Shown here in pieces: positions 1-9,610 of a stretch of DNA of 64,000 bases. The position numbers were made by a program, and so were the translations under genes. Each line of letters begins with the position of its first letter. Within the stretch, counting starts at the first letter, position 1. This DNA comes from Chryseobacterium sp. R2A-55 (GTDB lineage: Bacteria > Bacteroidota > Bacteroidia > Flavobacteriales > Weeksellaceae), in assembly GCF_021401085.1 (NCBI RefSeq), contig NZ_JACBFP010000002.1, forward strand, positions 248,001-312,000. The letters are read 5' to 3'. The notes under the pieces are model-generated. The model made no database searches. It was not told the origin of the DNA and was given only the letters and a program-made list of their open reading frames with translations.

Positions 1-353
1 TCAGCGACCATCCGCATGGAAGGATACCATTCGGTGATGTCATAAATAATGCCGGCTTTTTTTCCTTTCGAATATTTTTTTGCTGCGATGATTGCTAATG
101 GTTCCGAGCCAATGAGACAATCCGGTTGAAACGAATTGATGACTTTTTGAAAAACCTCGATTTTTTTTCCCGAAGATTGATCTAAAACAGAATAGGATTC
201 AATTTCAATCCCATCTATAATGCCTTGAAAATCAGCACAAAGACTGCATATCTTTACCTCATTTCCCTGTTCCATAAGTTCTTTCGCCTGATGATGGAAA
301 ATCCGGTCATCATCATATCGGTGGGAAGTAGTAAGGAAAAGGATTTTGGACAT
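1..353 (-). CDS. Glycosyltransferase, N-terminal part (cut by window edge)
   Basis: The frame opens with ATG at 353 and stays open to base 1, so about 117 N-terminal residues are visible. They begin MSKILFLTTSHRYDDDRIF, the first beta-strand plus the D-D-R-I-F signature common in GT4/GT-B glycosyltransferases. A second Rossmann-like stretch (PDCLIGSEPLAIIAAKKY) follows. The expected role is sugar transfer from a nucleotide sugar in cell-surface polysaccharide assembly, at the cytoplasmic face. The catalytic C-terminal domain lies outside the window, so substrate and exact family cannot be judged. Confidence 0.7.
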   Translation of the reverse strand, partial: MSKILFLTTSHRYDDDRIFHHQAKELMEQGNEVKICSLCADFQGIIDGIEIESYSVLDQSSGKKIEVFQKVINSFQPDCLIGSEPLAIIAAKKYSKGKKAGIIYDITEWYPSMRMVA

Positions 354-453
354 GGTGTTGATTGCTTTACAAAAATAACCTTTTAATTTCCATCAACAAA
401 AAACCCTTTCAACTTTTGGTTCGTTGAAAAGGTTTCAAATATTTTCAGCATAT

Positions 454-945
454 TTAATCCACGTAAATTCCCGCCCAGCTTCTGTTCAAAGGAAGCAGGA
501 AATCGCTTAAAAATGCGACATAGGTATTCTTGGAAAAATCAAAAACCTGGATTTCTTTTGAAATAGTGCCTTCTTTCAGTCCTTTTTTGAAATCCTGCAA
601 TTTCATGGTTTTAATTTCGCCGTTTTCCACAAAACACGCCTTCATTCTGTCAAAAAGACCCAATTCAAATTCCTGGTCGATTTGTTTCATAAATCTGCCC
701 AAAGTATCGATGGAACATCCGGAAGCTTCTTCTTTTTCCTCATCCACGCAGATAATGATGAACTGATTTTTCTCTATTTTAAATGACGAAGACAGCGCTT
801 TGTCATGTGCAGCCCAATCCGCCAGGAAATCGTATAATTTCTCAGAGATCACTTTGGCTTCCTTGGTGGTGAATGGTCTGGATGCGGGAAAAATGATCAC
901 GCGGTAATCGTTGGTTTCTATGATGGTGGATGTTTCTATTTTCAT
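454..945 (-). CDS. Small conserved flavobacterial protein (often labelled 'ABC transporter ATPase')
   Basis: A 163-residue soluble protein when started at MKIETSTII (945). An upstream in-frame start at 966 would add seven residues. From memory, similar flavobacterial proteins carry the database label 'ABC transporter ATPase', but I see no Walker A, Walker B or ABC signature motif, so the label is probably wrong. There is no signal peptide or membrane segment. The gene is monocistronic, between the glycosyltransferase and the Fe-S operon. Function unknown. Confidence 0.7.
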   Translation of the reverse strand: MKIETSTIIETNDYRVIIFPASRPFTTKEAKVISEKLYDFLADWAAHDKALSSSFKIEKNQFIIICVDEEKEEASGCSIDTLGRFMKQIDQEFELGLFDRMKACFVENGEIKTMKLQDFKKGLKEGTISKEIQVFDFSKNTYVAFLSDFLLPLNRSWAGIYVD

Positions 946-1112
946 TTTATCTATTTTAGGGGACAAATTTAGGCAATTTTTTCAGTTACAATTTTTCAGG
1001 ATTTAGCTGGTTGCTTATAAAAGGAACCGTGAATAATAGCATATTCCGTAAAATGATAAGTCGGAAAATGGAAATCCTGTCATTGTTTTTTCATCTCCCT
1101 CACCCGTTCAAA

Positions 1113-1149
1113 TAAAAAACAGAACTGAATCTCGGTGAAAATTCAGTTC
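1113..1149 (-). terminator. Rho-independent terminator of the Fe-S operon
   Basis: A perfect 9-bp inverted repeat (GAACTGAAT at 1122-1130, ATTCAGTTC at 1141-1149) is followed on the minus strand by a T-rich run. It lies about 35 bp past the stop of the CCG-domain gene. Confidence 0.75.
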
Positions 1150-1182
1150 ATTTTTCTTAAATGGGTATTTCTTGAGGTTCGT

Positions 1183-1968
1183 TTACAAATCCCCTGCTTC
1201 TGCCAAAAGTTCCGCAATATCTTTCACCGCTACATTGTCGGTTCGGTTGAAGTGTTTCACTCCATCGGTCATCATGGTCATGCAGAAGGGACATCCGGTG
1301 GCGATGATGTCTGGTTTTTCTTCTAAAGCCTCTTCGGTTCTCTCCACATTGATGTCTTTGTTTCCTTTTTCGGGTTCCTTGAACATCTGAGCTCCGCCTG
1401 CTCCGCAACAAAGTGCGTTGGATTTACAGCGTTTCATTTCCACCAGTTCCGCATCGAGCTTTCTGAGCAGGTCTCTTGGTGCTTCATATTCCCCATTTCC
1501 TCTTCCCAAATAACATGGGTCGTGGAAAGTTATTTTTTTGCCTGTGAAACTTCCACCCTCAATTTTCAGGCGGCCTTCTTCCATTAGTTTTTTTAGGAAT
1601 TGGGTATGGTGCAACACTTCGTAATTTCCACCTAATCCGGGATATTCGTTTGCGATGATATTGAAACAGTGTGGACAAGCGGTTACGATTTTTTTGATTC
1701 CGTAGCCATTCAGGATTTCAATGTTGGTCAATGCCATCATTTGGTAGATGAATTCGTTTCCGGCACGTTTTGCAGGATCTCCGTTGCAGGATTCTTCCTG
1801 ACCCAGCACGGCGAATTCTACTCCTACCTTGTGCAAGATTTTGCATAAAGCTTTGGTGATTTTTTTCGCGCGGTCGTCAAAACTTCCTGCACAGCCCACG
1901 AAAAACAAAACTTCTGGCATTTTTCCTTCGGCAGCAAATTCTGCCATAGTCTTTATTTGGAATTCCAT
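1183..1968 (-). CDS. (Fe-S)-binding protein with two cysteine-rich CCG domains
   Basis: A 261-residue soluble protein with two CCG domains of the heterodisulfide reductase/LutA/GlpC type. The first holds FFVGCAGSFDDR and later EESCNGDPAKR; the second holds HDPCYLGR and ALCCGAGG. A further cysteine pair lies in ATGCPFCMTMM near the C-terminus. Such domains bind Fe-S clusters or handle disulfides in membrane-linked electron transfer. The gene lies 108 bp downstream of a membrane 4Fe-4S subunit on the same strand, so the two probably form one complex passing electrons between the quinone pool and a cytoplasmic partner. The physiological substrate cannot be read from sequence. A terminator follows. 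Confidence 0.85.
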   Translation of the reverse strand: MEFQIKTMAEFAAEGKMPEVLFFVGCAGSFDDRAKKITKALCKILHKVGVEFAVLGQEESCNGDPAKRAGNEFIYQMMALTNIEILNGYGIKKIVTACPHCFNIIANEYPGLGGNYEVLHHTQFLKKLMEEGRLKIEGGSFTGKKITFHDPCYLGRGNGEYEAPRDLLRKLDAELVEMKRCKSNALCCGAGGAQMFKEPEKGNKDINVERTEEALEEKPDIIATGCPFCMTMMTDGVKHFNRTDNVAVKDIAELLAEAGDL

Positions 1969-2076
1969 TTTTTTAAATATATCAATTTAATCATTTACCA
2001 ATGTGCCAATTTGGATAAAAATTACAGGCGGTTCTGCTTTGCAATTATTCCATTTTCACATTGATAAATTGTTCCG

Positions 2077-3405
2077 TTACTCAGTTGCCCAATTTAATCT
2101 ATCCTGCTGATTATACTGCCATGGAGCAGCGTTGTTTTCAATATTGTTGTTCATCAGTTGCCATTCGTGCGGCATTGAGGATTCTTCCATCACCATAAAT
2201 CTGCGCAATTCCACAATGATCGAAAGCGGATCAATCAACACCGGACAAGCTTCAACACAAGCGTTGCAAGTGGTGCATGCCAAAACTTCTTCCCGGGAAA
2301 TGTGGTCGTCCAGCAATTTTTTTCCGTCATCCACAAATTTTCCATTTTTGTTGATGTTTCTTCCCACTTCTTCCAATCTGTCTCGGGTATCCATCATAAT
2401 TTTTCGCGGTGAAAGTTTCTTGCCGGTAATATTCGCGGGGCAAACTGCGGTACACCTTCCGCATTCCGTACAAGAATAAGCATTCAGCAGCTGGACCTGG
2501 TTTAAGTCAAAAATATCATTCGCCCCGAATTTTTCCGGAACCGCATTGGCATCAGCTTCTGGTGCGGCTGCGTATGGATCTGCGTTGGGATCCATCATCA
2601 GTTTGATTTCTTTGGTTACCGAATCCAGATTATTGAATTGTCCTTTCGGTTTCAAGTTCGAAAACCAAGTATTCGGGAATGCTAAAATTATATGTAAATG
2701 TTTGGACCAATAGAGATAGTTCATGAAAAACAGAATCCCTATGATGTGAAACCACCATGCTCCTCGCTCGGTGAAATGTAAAAATCCGTCGCTGAAATTC
2801 TGAAAAATCAGTCCCAAAGTATTGGATGAGATCGGAAAACTTCCGTGTTCGGGTAAAATATTTCTTTGCTGAAGTACCCAATCGGCTGCATTCATTTTGT
2901 AGAATGCCATCATTAAGGCAAATTCGATGACCAGAATCCAGTTCGCATCATGTTTTGGCCAACCGAAAAGTTCCTTCATCGTCAATCGTTTCACGCCGTA
3001 AAAATTTCTTCGGATAAAGAAAATCACTACTGCGATGATGACCAATAAAGCAAGAACCTCCAGAGTAGCGGTGAAAGTTCGATAAATTGAAGCCCCTAAA
3101 ACTTCAGCAAGAAAACGGTGTTTCCCGAAAATTCCATCCACTATAATCTCCAACAATTCCAGATTGATGATCACGAAACCCACATACACAAAGATGTGCA
3201 GAATCCCTGCAATCGGCCGCTTTGTCATTTTGCTTTGGCCGAGTGCTACTTTTCCCATGACTTTCCATCTTTCAGCTGGATGATCGCTGCGGTTGATTTG
3301 TTTGCCGAGTTTGATATTTCGGTGAATTTCCTTTAAGCTTTTAAAGAAAAGCCCAAAACCTACTGCGATTGCGATTAAGAAAATAATATTGTCAATATAT
3401 TGCAT
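2077..3405 (-). CDS. Membrane (Fe-S)-binding oxidoreductase subunit
   Basis: A 442-residue protein with several hydrophobic segments in the N-terminal 260 residues (for example IIFLIAIAVGFGLFF and VLALLVIIAVVIFFI). The C-terminal domain carries two classical 4Fe-4S motifs, CTECGRCTAVCP and CTTCNACVEACP. This resembles HdrE/HdrC-like or DsrM-like fused subunits: a heme- or quinone-interacting membrane part joined to a ferredoxin-like part. It starts 18 bp after the MCE gene stop and is followed by the CCG-domain protein, so an operon MCE - membrane Fe-S - CCG is likely. Probably part of a quinone-linked electron transfer complex. Confidence 0.85.
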   Translation of the reverse strand: MQYIDNIIFLIAIAVGFGLFFKSLKEIHRNIKLGKQINRSDHPAERWKVMGKVALGQSKMTKRPIAGILHIFVYVGFVIINLELLEIIVDGIFGKHRFLAEVLGASIYRTFTATLEVLALLVIIAVVIFFIRRNFYGVKRLTMKELFGWPKHDANWILVIEFALMMAFYKMNAADWVLQQRNILPEHGSFPISSNTLGLIFQNFSDGFLHFTERGAWWFHIIGILFFMNYLYWSKHLHIILAFPNTWFSNLKPKGQFNNLDSVTKEIKLMMDPNADPYAAAPEADANAVPEKFGANDIFDLNQVQLLNAYSCTECGRCTAVCPANITGKKLSPRKIMMDTRDRLEEVGRNINKNGKFVDDGKKLLDDHISREEVLACTTCNACVEACPVLIDPLSIIVELRRFMVMEESSMPHEWQLMNNNIENNAAPWQYNQQDRLNWATE

Positions 3406-3423
3406 ATTGAATGTTTTTAGTCT

Positions 3424-4374
3424 TTAGTTTGAAGAGTTTTTGCCGAAAACGGAAAAGTTTAGGTAGCGTTTCGGGTTTTCCTTCAGGTCGAGAATCAGCT
3501 TATTGAGATTTTGCGATGATTCATTGAGATTTTTGTAAAGTTCCTCATCTTTAGTCAATTTGCCAAGTGAACCCTCGCCATTTTGTATGCCGGAAATAAC
3601 ACTGTTTAGCTTGTCCGAGGTCTGGCTCAGTTTGTCGATGGCATTGTTGAGCTTTTTCACATCCACTTCGTCCGCAACCCTTCCGTATTTGTCGATTGCG
3701 GTTTTCGCACTTATGGTAGCGAGATTCGCATTGTCAAGCACTTTTTGGATTCGTGGATCATTGTTGGCAAGAAGCGCATTGGTTTGTCTGGAGGTTCCTT
3801 CAAATGCGGAAACAGTTTTGTTCAGGTTGATGAGTAGCGCCCTTATTGCTGCTTTGTTATCATCATTCAGCATCTGATTGGCATTATTGGTCAGGGAATC
3901 AATTCTTTTCAGAACCAATTGCAACTGATCTTTTACCGGGCCGATTTGGGACGAAATATTATTCATCAGCGAAAGTTTGAAGGCACCTTCCAATGTGTCG
4001 CCGTCCTTTGCCATCGGTTGTCCATAAGCTAGATTGATCCGCATTTCTTTTCCGGACATTAATCCCGGTTCGAAAATTTCTAAGGTTGATTTTTTTGAAA
4101 ACTCAAAATTATCATCAACCATTACTTTCACCACGAAATGGATTTTCCCATCTTTCTCGGTAATCGGAATGATTCTGTCAACCTGCCCAACTTTCAATCC
4201 GTTGATAGAAACTGGATTGGAGGCAGCAAGACCCTCTACATTGTCAAATTTTGCGTAAAAAATATTGTCTGTGGTAAATAGACTTTTGCCCTTCATGAAC
4301 TGAAACAAAAACACAAAACCAATGATGGCAAAAAGTGCGATGAGACCAGCTTTTATTTCTTTGGTGAATTTCAC
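3424..4374 (-). CDS. MlaD family (MCE) lipid-transport protein
   Basis: I start this at GTG 4374, giving MKFTKEIKAGLIALFAIIG; an upstream TTG at 4398 is less likely. The 316-residue protein has an N-terminal membrane anchor (GLIALFAIIGFVFLFQFM). An MCE domain follows at about residues 30-110 (YAKFDNVEGLAASNPVSING, then LKVGQV). The rest is a long helical region of periplasmic-tube character. MlaD-type proteins form hexameric rings that carry phospholipids across the periplasm with an MlaE permease and MlaF ATPase. Those partners are encoded in this window at 18.6-20.2 kb, not beside this gene. Here it sits with Fe-S oxidoreductase genes, an arrangement I recall from related flavobacteria. Confidence 0.85.
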   Translation of the reverse strand: MKFTKEIKAGLIALFAIIGFVFLFQFMKGKSLFTTDNIFYAKFDNVEGLAASNPVSINGLKVGQVDRIIPITEKDGKIHFVVKVMVDDNFEFSKKSTLEIFEPGLMSGKEMRINLAYGQPMAKDGDTLEGAFKLSLMNNISSQIGPVKDQLQLVLKRIDSLTNNANQMLNDDNKAAIRALLINLNKTVSAFEGTSRQTNALLANNDPRIQKVLDNANLATISAKTAIDKYGRVADEVDVKKLNNAIDKLSQTSDKLNSVISGIQNGEGSLGKLTKDEELYKNLNESSQNLNKLILDLKENPKRYLNFSVFGKNSSN

Positions 4375-4448
4375 TATTTTCTGGATTTTAATGAACAAAT
4401 ATAATACATTTTAAATAAACCAATTAGCGGTCAGCTAGCTTAATTGCA

Positions 4449-4476
4449 CAAAAAAAGCGACTTTTTGAAGGTCGCT
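4449..4476 (-). terminator. Terminator downstream of the isomerase gene
   Basis: AGCGAC (4456-4461) pairs with GTCGCT (4471-4476). On the minus strand the hairpin runs into a T-tract. It lies 25 bp after the isomerase stop and upstream of the mlaD gene. Confidence 0.75.
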
Positions 4477-4500
4477 CTTATATAGAATTTGATCGAAATT

Positions 4501-6648
4501 TTACTGTGCAGCTTGCTGGTTGTAAATCTCAATTCGGTAATCTTTGATTTTTGCGTTATCCTGAAGGCTCTTCAGATACATTTGCCCGAACTGTTGCGCA
4601 TTCTGTCTTTGCATACCATCTGTAATTTCTTTCAAATCTCCCGGTTGTTTGTTGATCGTTTCAGATTTTTTCACCAAGACGTAAACTCCGGTCATGCCTT
4701 CCACAGGATTCGAAAGTTTTCCTTTTGCCACTCCAAATGCGGCACCGCTAACTTTCGGTTCCATTGCGCCGGCGATTTGCGGATTCAATAAATTAACCTG
4801 TGCAGATTGTCTGGTTGCACTGAATTGTTTTGCGACTTGATCCAGGTTGCTCGCTTTTGCAGAATTGATCTTGGCGATGATCTGTTTAGCAATCATTTGG
4901 TTTCTTACTATGGGTTCAATTTGGTTTCTTACTGCTTCTGGATCGGCTGTTCCCGCATCTTGGATTCCGTTCAGGTACACCACGATTCTGTCACCGGTTC
5001 CTTCCACGGTGAAGATATCTGTATCGCCTTTGTTTCTTTTCTTGTTGAAAGCCCACGCGATGACTTCTTCGTCCTTATCGGTTCCCAAACCTTGTATTTG
5101 TCCCTGGAATCTACCTACCTCTGTAGGATTCAGGAATTGGTAGTTGCTTTTCTTGGCTGCATTAGCAAACTCGTTGAAGGATTTCCCCTGAATTTGCTGG
5201 ATGAATTTAGTTGCTTTGGTATAAACATCGTTTTCAGTTTTATCAGAAGCTTTGATCTGCTTTACCAGGTTCGCAACTTTATAGCCCATTGAGCCAGATT
5301 TTTTATCCTCGATGTTGATGATATGGTAACCGAACTGGGTTTCCACTACTCCGGTTGCACCTTTAGTGTTGGTTGCCAGGAAATGAAGAAATTCCGGAAC
5401 AAAAGGAGTTGATGGAGTCGTCCAACCCACACTTCCACCTTGAGCGGCAGAACCCGGATCAGAGGAGTATTTCAGGAACTCTGTAAATTTTGCCGGATCA
5501 GCTTTCACCACTGCACCGATGGAATCTGCCAATTTCTTCGCTTCTTCTTTGGATCTTGTCACATCTGCACCTGCCTGATTACCTTTGTAAGAAATTAAGA
5601 TATGTCTGGAAAGGGTGGAGTCTGAAGGTTTCTTATCAAGTAATTTCGAAACCACATAGAATTCCCCTTCTTTGTATGGGCCGAAAGTACTTCCCACCGA
5701 AGCCGAAGACACTTTGTCCTTGATCTGTGCAGGGAGTTGCTGGGCAGAGAAATATTGTGGATTAAATGGGATATCGGAATTCAGAGCAACATACATGGAA
5801 TCATGGGTAGTATTTTGGAAATTTTCTTTCCCTTCACTCATGTCGCTTCCTTCTGTGTACAGCTTGTTGATTTCTTTTAAAGTGGCTGCGTCATCGGCGG
5901 CACTTGGAACTGCTGGAAAATGAACGATTCCCAAGTTTCTGCTCGCATCTCTTTTGAACATGATCGGGTGTTTTTTCACGTAGGCCGCTAAATCTTCGCG
6001 GGTCACTTTCACTGGATTTTTCTGAGCGTAGGTATCATAATCAATTTTCACGAAATCGATCTCCGCCATTTGGTCACGTTGTCTCATGATTTCCTCGGCT
6101 TCCTTTTTTGCCACAGTTACACCGGCGGAAATATTTGCGAAAACCTGCCTTGCCATCATTCTATATTCAATGGCTTGTCTGGTTTTCAGCCAGTTGTTAT
6201 ACATTTCCGCATTGGTTCCTTTTAATTCTTCGACCTGTTTTTTGATTTCTTGAATTTTGAAGTTTCCTTTTGCGTCAAAATTTTCCTTATTTTGGGCAAA
6301 CATCGGGTCAAACTGTAGCTGGTTCCAGAACATTTCGTCAGTCAGTTTCAATCCCATTTTCTCAAACTGTTGTTTGATTAATTTGGATTGCACGGTCAGT
6401 TGCCATGCCTGTTCTTCCAAACCTTTTGTCGGTCTGCCCTGCTGTTGGGCTTGTTGCTGAAGAATGAATAGCTGGTTGTCGTAATCTTCTCTGGTGATTT
6501 CATCGCCATTTACTTTCCCGTAAACGCCCGGTTTTGCTCCAAATAATTTTTCCAAACTGTCCGGATTTACCACGAATGCTAACATTGCCACTGCGATAAT
6601 CCCCATCAAAAGCCAGGGTCTGTTTCTAATCTCGCCTAAAACTGCCAT
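4501..6648 (-). CDS. Membrane-anchored peptidyl-prolyl isomerase (SurA/PpiD-like)
   Basis: A 715-residue protein from ATG 6648 (MAVLGEIRNRPWLLM); an upstream in-frame start at 6684 adds 12 residues and is less natural. One N-terminal transmembrane segment (LLMGIIAVAMLAFVV) anchors a large periplasmic portion, the PpiD topology. A SurA-like N-domain follows. A parvulin (PPIC) domain lies near residues 340-450, with SRHILISYKG, GGSVGWT and QFGYHIINIEDKK as landmarks. A second, degenerate parvulin-like region is possible further on. Expected role: chaperone/isomerase for secreted and outer-membrane proteins. It is divergent from lon across 237 bp. Confidence 0.85.
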   Translation of the reverse strand: MAVLGEIRNRPWLLMGIIAVAMLAFVVNPDSLEKLFGAKPGVYGKVNGDEITREDYDNQLFILQQQAQQQGRPTKGLEEQAWQLTVQSKLIKQQFEKMGLKLTDEMFWNQLQFDPMFAQNKENFDAKGNFKIQEIKKQVEELKGTNAEMYNNWLKTRQAIEYRMMARQVFANISAGVTVAKKEAEEIMRQRDQMAEIDFVKIDYDTYAQKNPVKVTREDLAAYVKKHPIMFKRDASRNLGIVHFPAVPSAADDAATLKEINKLYTEGSDMSEGKENFQNTTHDSMYVALNSDIPFNPQYFSAQQLPAQIKDKVSSASVGSTFGPYKEGEFYVVSKLLDKKPSDSTLSRHILISYKGNQAGADVTRSKEEAKKLADSIGAVVKADPAKFTEFLKYSSDPGSAAQGGSVGWTTPSTPFVPEFLHFLATNTKGATGVVETQFGYHIINIEDKKSGSMGYKVANLVKQIKASDKTENDVYTKATKFIQQIQGKSFNEFANAAKKSNYQFLNPTEVGRFQGQIQGLGTDKDEEVIAWAFNKKRNKGDTDIFTVEGTGDRIVVYLNGIQDAGTADPEAVRNQIEPIVRNQMIAKQIIAKINSAKASNLDQVAKQFSATRQSAQVNLLNPQIAGAMEPKVSGAAFGVAKGKLSNPVEGMTGVYVLVKKSETINKQPGDLKEITDGMQRQNAQQFGQMYLKSLQDNAKIKDYRIEIYNQQAAQ

Positions 6649-6769
6649 CTTTTTGTATAATTTTATCAGTCTGCGAAAATACACATTTTTAACAGATTAG
6701 AAAAAAAATTAAAAACTTATTTATCAGGTGGGTTTTTGGGAATATGGAAATTTTGTCTAAATTTTCGTG

Positions 6770-6784
6770 TGGCACAATGGTTGT
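6770..6784 (+). promoter_or_regulatory. Candidate sigma-54 -24/-12 element upstream of lon
   Basis: TGGCAC, five bases, then TTGT matches the sigma-54 consensus TGGCAC-N5-TTGC except for the last base. It lies about 100 bp before the lon ATG and points toward it. The window encodes a sigma-54 activator at 52.2 kb. A one-base mismatch at the -12 GC is a real weakness. Confidence 0.35.
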
Positions 6785-6885
6785 GATTTTATTGGCGCCT
6801 TTTTATAGAGAGCATTATCATAGAGATAGCTGAAAAGGTTTAATAAAAACTCAAATTAAAATGACAATTTGTCATTAGGAATATT

Positions 6886-9291
6886 ATGACAGAATTTGAA
6901 GATATGAACTTTGAAGAAATTATGGGCGATGGTTTCAGCATTGTGGCTGAAGAAATTAATCTGAATGATATCTTGGAAACCCCAGAAAATAATGACCAGA
7001 AAGAATTCCCGATTCTCCCTGTGAGAAATATGGTGATGTTTCCCAAAGTGGTGATTCCCATTACCGCAGGTCGGGAAATGTCCATAAAACTTCTGGAGGA
7101 AGCCCAACGAAACAATGAGTTTATCGGGATTTTAAGCCAAAAAAATTCGCAGGTTGATCAGCCTACTTTTACGGATATGCATCAAGTGGGAACATTGGCG
7201 AAAATTGTGAAAATCATCAAACTTCCGGATGGAAATACCACCGCGATTACCAAAGGTTTTCAGAGATTTAAAGTAAAATCTTTCACTTCTTCAACTCCAT
7301 TTTTTAGGGCGGAAATCATTAAACTGAAAGATATTTCTACCAAGAAGACGGAGGAATACGAGGCGCTTTTGGAAAATATTAAAGATTTAGCATTAAAAAT
7401 TATTCAATTGGATCCCAATATTCCAAATGCCGCGAACTTTGCGATTAACAATTTGAACAACAATGAAGATTTGTTGAACTTCATTTGCACCAATGCGAAT
7501 TTTCAGACCGAAGAAAAACAGAAACTGCTGGAAGAAAAAAGTCTGCTGACCCGAGCTGAAAAACTTTACGAATTGATGCACGACGAATTCCGAAAATTGG
7601 AGCTCAGAAACCAGATTCATCTAAAAACCAACAAGGAACTCGATAAGAGTCAAAGGGAATATTTTCTGAATCAGCAAATGAGAACAATCCAGGAAGAATT
7701 GGGGGGTGGTCCGGATTCTGATGTGGAGGAACTTTTAGAAAAGGCTAAAAAAATCAAATGGAATGAGGAGGTTAATGCGCATTTCAAAAAAGAGATCAGC
7801 CGCCTCCAAAGACAAAACCCAAACTCACCCGATTATAATGTCCAAAGAAATTATCTCGATTTTTTTACGGATTTGCCTTGGGAAAATTATTCCAAAGATA
7901 TTTTCGACATCAAAAAAGCTCAAAAGATTCTGGATAAAGCCCACTTCGGACTGGAAGACATAAAGAAAAGGATTTTGGAACACATGGCGGTTCTGAAACT
8001 CAAAAACAACATGAAATCACCGATTCTCTGTTTGGTGGGACCTCCAGGTGTTGGTAAAACCTCACTGGGAAAATCTATTGCCGATTCCTTGGGAAGAAAA
8101 TATGCGCGGGTTTCACTCGGCGGACTTCACGATGAATCCGAAATCCGCGGTCATCGAAAAACCTATATCGGTGCGATGGCGGGAAGAATTTTGCAGTCCA
8201 TCAAAAAAACAGGAACCTCCAATCCGGTGATAGTTTTAGACGAAATCGACAAAATTGGTCAAGGCGTTCATGGCGACCCAAGTTCTGCCCTGCTTGAAGT
8301 TTTGGATCCTGAACAAAACAATTCTTTTTATGACAACTTCCTGGAACTGGGTTACGACCTTTCCAGAGTATTGTTTATTGCGACAGCAAACTCGCTCTCC
8401 ACCATTCAGCGGCCGCTTCTGGACAGGATGGAAATCATCGAAATTGCAGGGTACACTTTAGAAGAAAAGGTAGAAATCGCAAAAAGACATCTCCTTAAAA
8501 AACAAATGGAGGAAAATGGTTTGGATGCCAAATCCTTCAGACTGGGAAATGCTGAGTTGAAGCACATCATCGATGCACATACTTCCGAAAGCGGTGTTCG
8601 CGGACTGGAGAAACAGATTGCGTCGATTGCAAGATGGGTGGCTTTGCAAACCGCAATAGAATCTCAGTATGATCCAAAAATTTCAATCGAAAAAGTGGAT
8701 GAGATTTTGGGTGTGCCACGCCCGAAAAGTATTTCGGAAATTACTGGAACTCCAGGTGTAGTTACCGGTTTGGCGTGGACGCAAGTGGGTGGCGATATTC
8801 TTTTCATCGAAAGTATTTTGAGCGAAGGAAAAGGAAATCTTACGATGACGGGAAATCTCGGAACAGTGATGAAGGAATCTGCCACGATAGCTTTGGAATA
8901 TATTAAAGCAAAATATGACGAACTGGGAATTTCCAACGAAGAAATACAGGAAAAAAACATTCACATCCACGTTCCGGAAGGAGCCACTCCGAAAGACGGA
9001 CCTTCTGCTGGAATTGCGATGCTGACTTCCATGGTTTCAAGTTTTAGGAATAAGAAAGTGAAACCGCACCTGGCAATGACCGGCGAAATTACGCTTCGCG
9101 GAAAAGTACTTCCAGTTGGTGGAATCAAAGAAAAATTACTTGCTGCAGCAAGAGCCGGAATCAAGGAAATCATTCTCTCTGACGCGAACCGAAAAGATGT
9201 GGAAGAAATCAAAAAAGATTACTTGAAAGATTTGAAAATCAATTATGTAAAGCGAATGCGAGAAGTAATTGATTTGGCGATTGAGGAATAA
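6886..9291 (+). CDS. lon: ATP-dependent protease La (Lon)
   Basis: An 801-residue protein, the usual length for a bacterial LonA. The N-terminal substrate-binding domain starts near residue 40 (FPILPVRNMVMFPKVVIP). The AAA+ module has Walker A GPPGVGKTS, Walker B VIVLDEID and the GHRKTYIGAMAGRI loop. The C-terminal protease domain carries the catalytic Ser in PKDGPSAGIAM and the Lys in GGIKEKLLAA. It degrades misfolded and regulatory proteins in the cytoplasm. The gene is monocistronic, with a clear terminator after it and a 237-bp divergent region before it holding a possible sigma-54 element. Confidence 0.97.
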   Translation: MTEFEDMNFEEIMGDGFSIVAEEINLNDILETPENNDQKEFPILPVRNMVMFPKVVIPITAGREMSIKLLEEAQRNNEFIGILSQKNSQVDQPTFTDMHQVGTLAKIVKIIKLPDGNTTAITKGFQRFKVKSFTSSTPFFRAEIIKLKDISTKKTEEYEALLENIKDLALKIIQLDPNIPNAANFAINNLNNNEDLLNFICTNANFQTEEKQKLLEEKSLLTRAEKLYELMHDEFRKLELRNQIHLKTNKELDKSQREYFLNQQMRTIQEELGGGPDSDVEELLEKAKKIKWNEEVNAHFKKEISRLQRQNPNSPDYNVQRNYLDFFTDLPWENYSKDIFDIKKAQKILDKAHFGLEDIKKRILEHMAVLKLKNNMKSPILCLVGPPGVGKTSLGKSIADSLGRKYARVSLGGLHDESEIRGHRKTYIGAMAGRILQSIKKTGTSNPVIVLDEIDKIGQGVHGDPSSALLEVLDPEQNNSFYDNFLELGYDLSRVLFIATANSLSTIQRPLLDRMEIIEIAGYTLEEKVEIAKRHLLKKQMEENGLDAKSFRLGNAELKHIIDAHTSESGVRGLEKQIASIARWVALQTAIESQYDPKISIEKVDEILGVPRPKSISEITGTPGVVTGLAWTQVGGDILFIESILSEGKGNLTMTGNLGTVMKESATIALEYIKAKYDELGISNEEIQEKNIHIHVPEGATPKDGPSAGIAMLTSMVSSFRNKKVKPHLAMTGEITLRGKVLPVGGIKEKLLAAARAGIKEIILSDANRKDVEEIKKDYLKDLKINYVKRMREVIDLAIEE

Positions 9292-9610
9292 CTTTTCGGA
9301 AAAGAAAATTTGCCGCGAATGCAAGAAAAAATTAATCTGCATTCGTGGTATTTTTTTATCTTTGATTTGGCAAACGAAGTGATGTAGGGCGAAAACATCT
9401 GGCTTCATCTTCTTTCAAAATTCCTTTATCACAGTCGTTATATTATTGATGAAGAAAAAAGGCAGCTGATTGTTTCTGCAGTGATTTGTCGGAAAAAGGG
9501 GAAATTGACTTTTCCAGAAGGGAATGATCAAGAATCAAGATTTCATAAAAAAACTAAATCGCAAGAAAAATTTTGTTGTTTCTTTGTTTCGAGAAACCAA
9601 ACACTGACCC
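9292..9610 (+). other. 319-bp gap between lon and the AI-2E permease
   Basis: This interval holds the lon terminator. From about 9388 to 9600 the plus strand has one open frame of roughly 75 codons, without a plausible start codon and ending just inside the next gene. I recognise no protein family in it on either strand. It may be a worn-out gene remnant or a long leader. Confidence 0.4.
9313..9357 (+). terminator. Terminator after lon
   Basis: CCGCGAATGCA (9313-9323) pairs with TGCATTCGTGG (9338-9348) with a single wobble pair, and a T-run follows. It lies about 20 bp past the lon stop. Confidence 0.85.

Noticed and set aside
9388-9600. Possible degraded gene after lon
   Set aside because: The frame is open but has no start codon and no recognisable similarity; kept only as a note on the gap.
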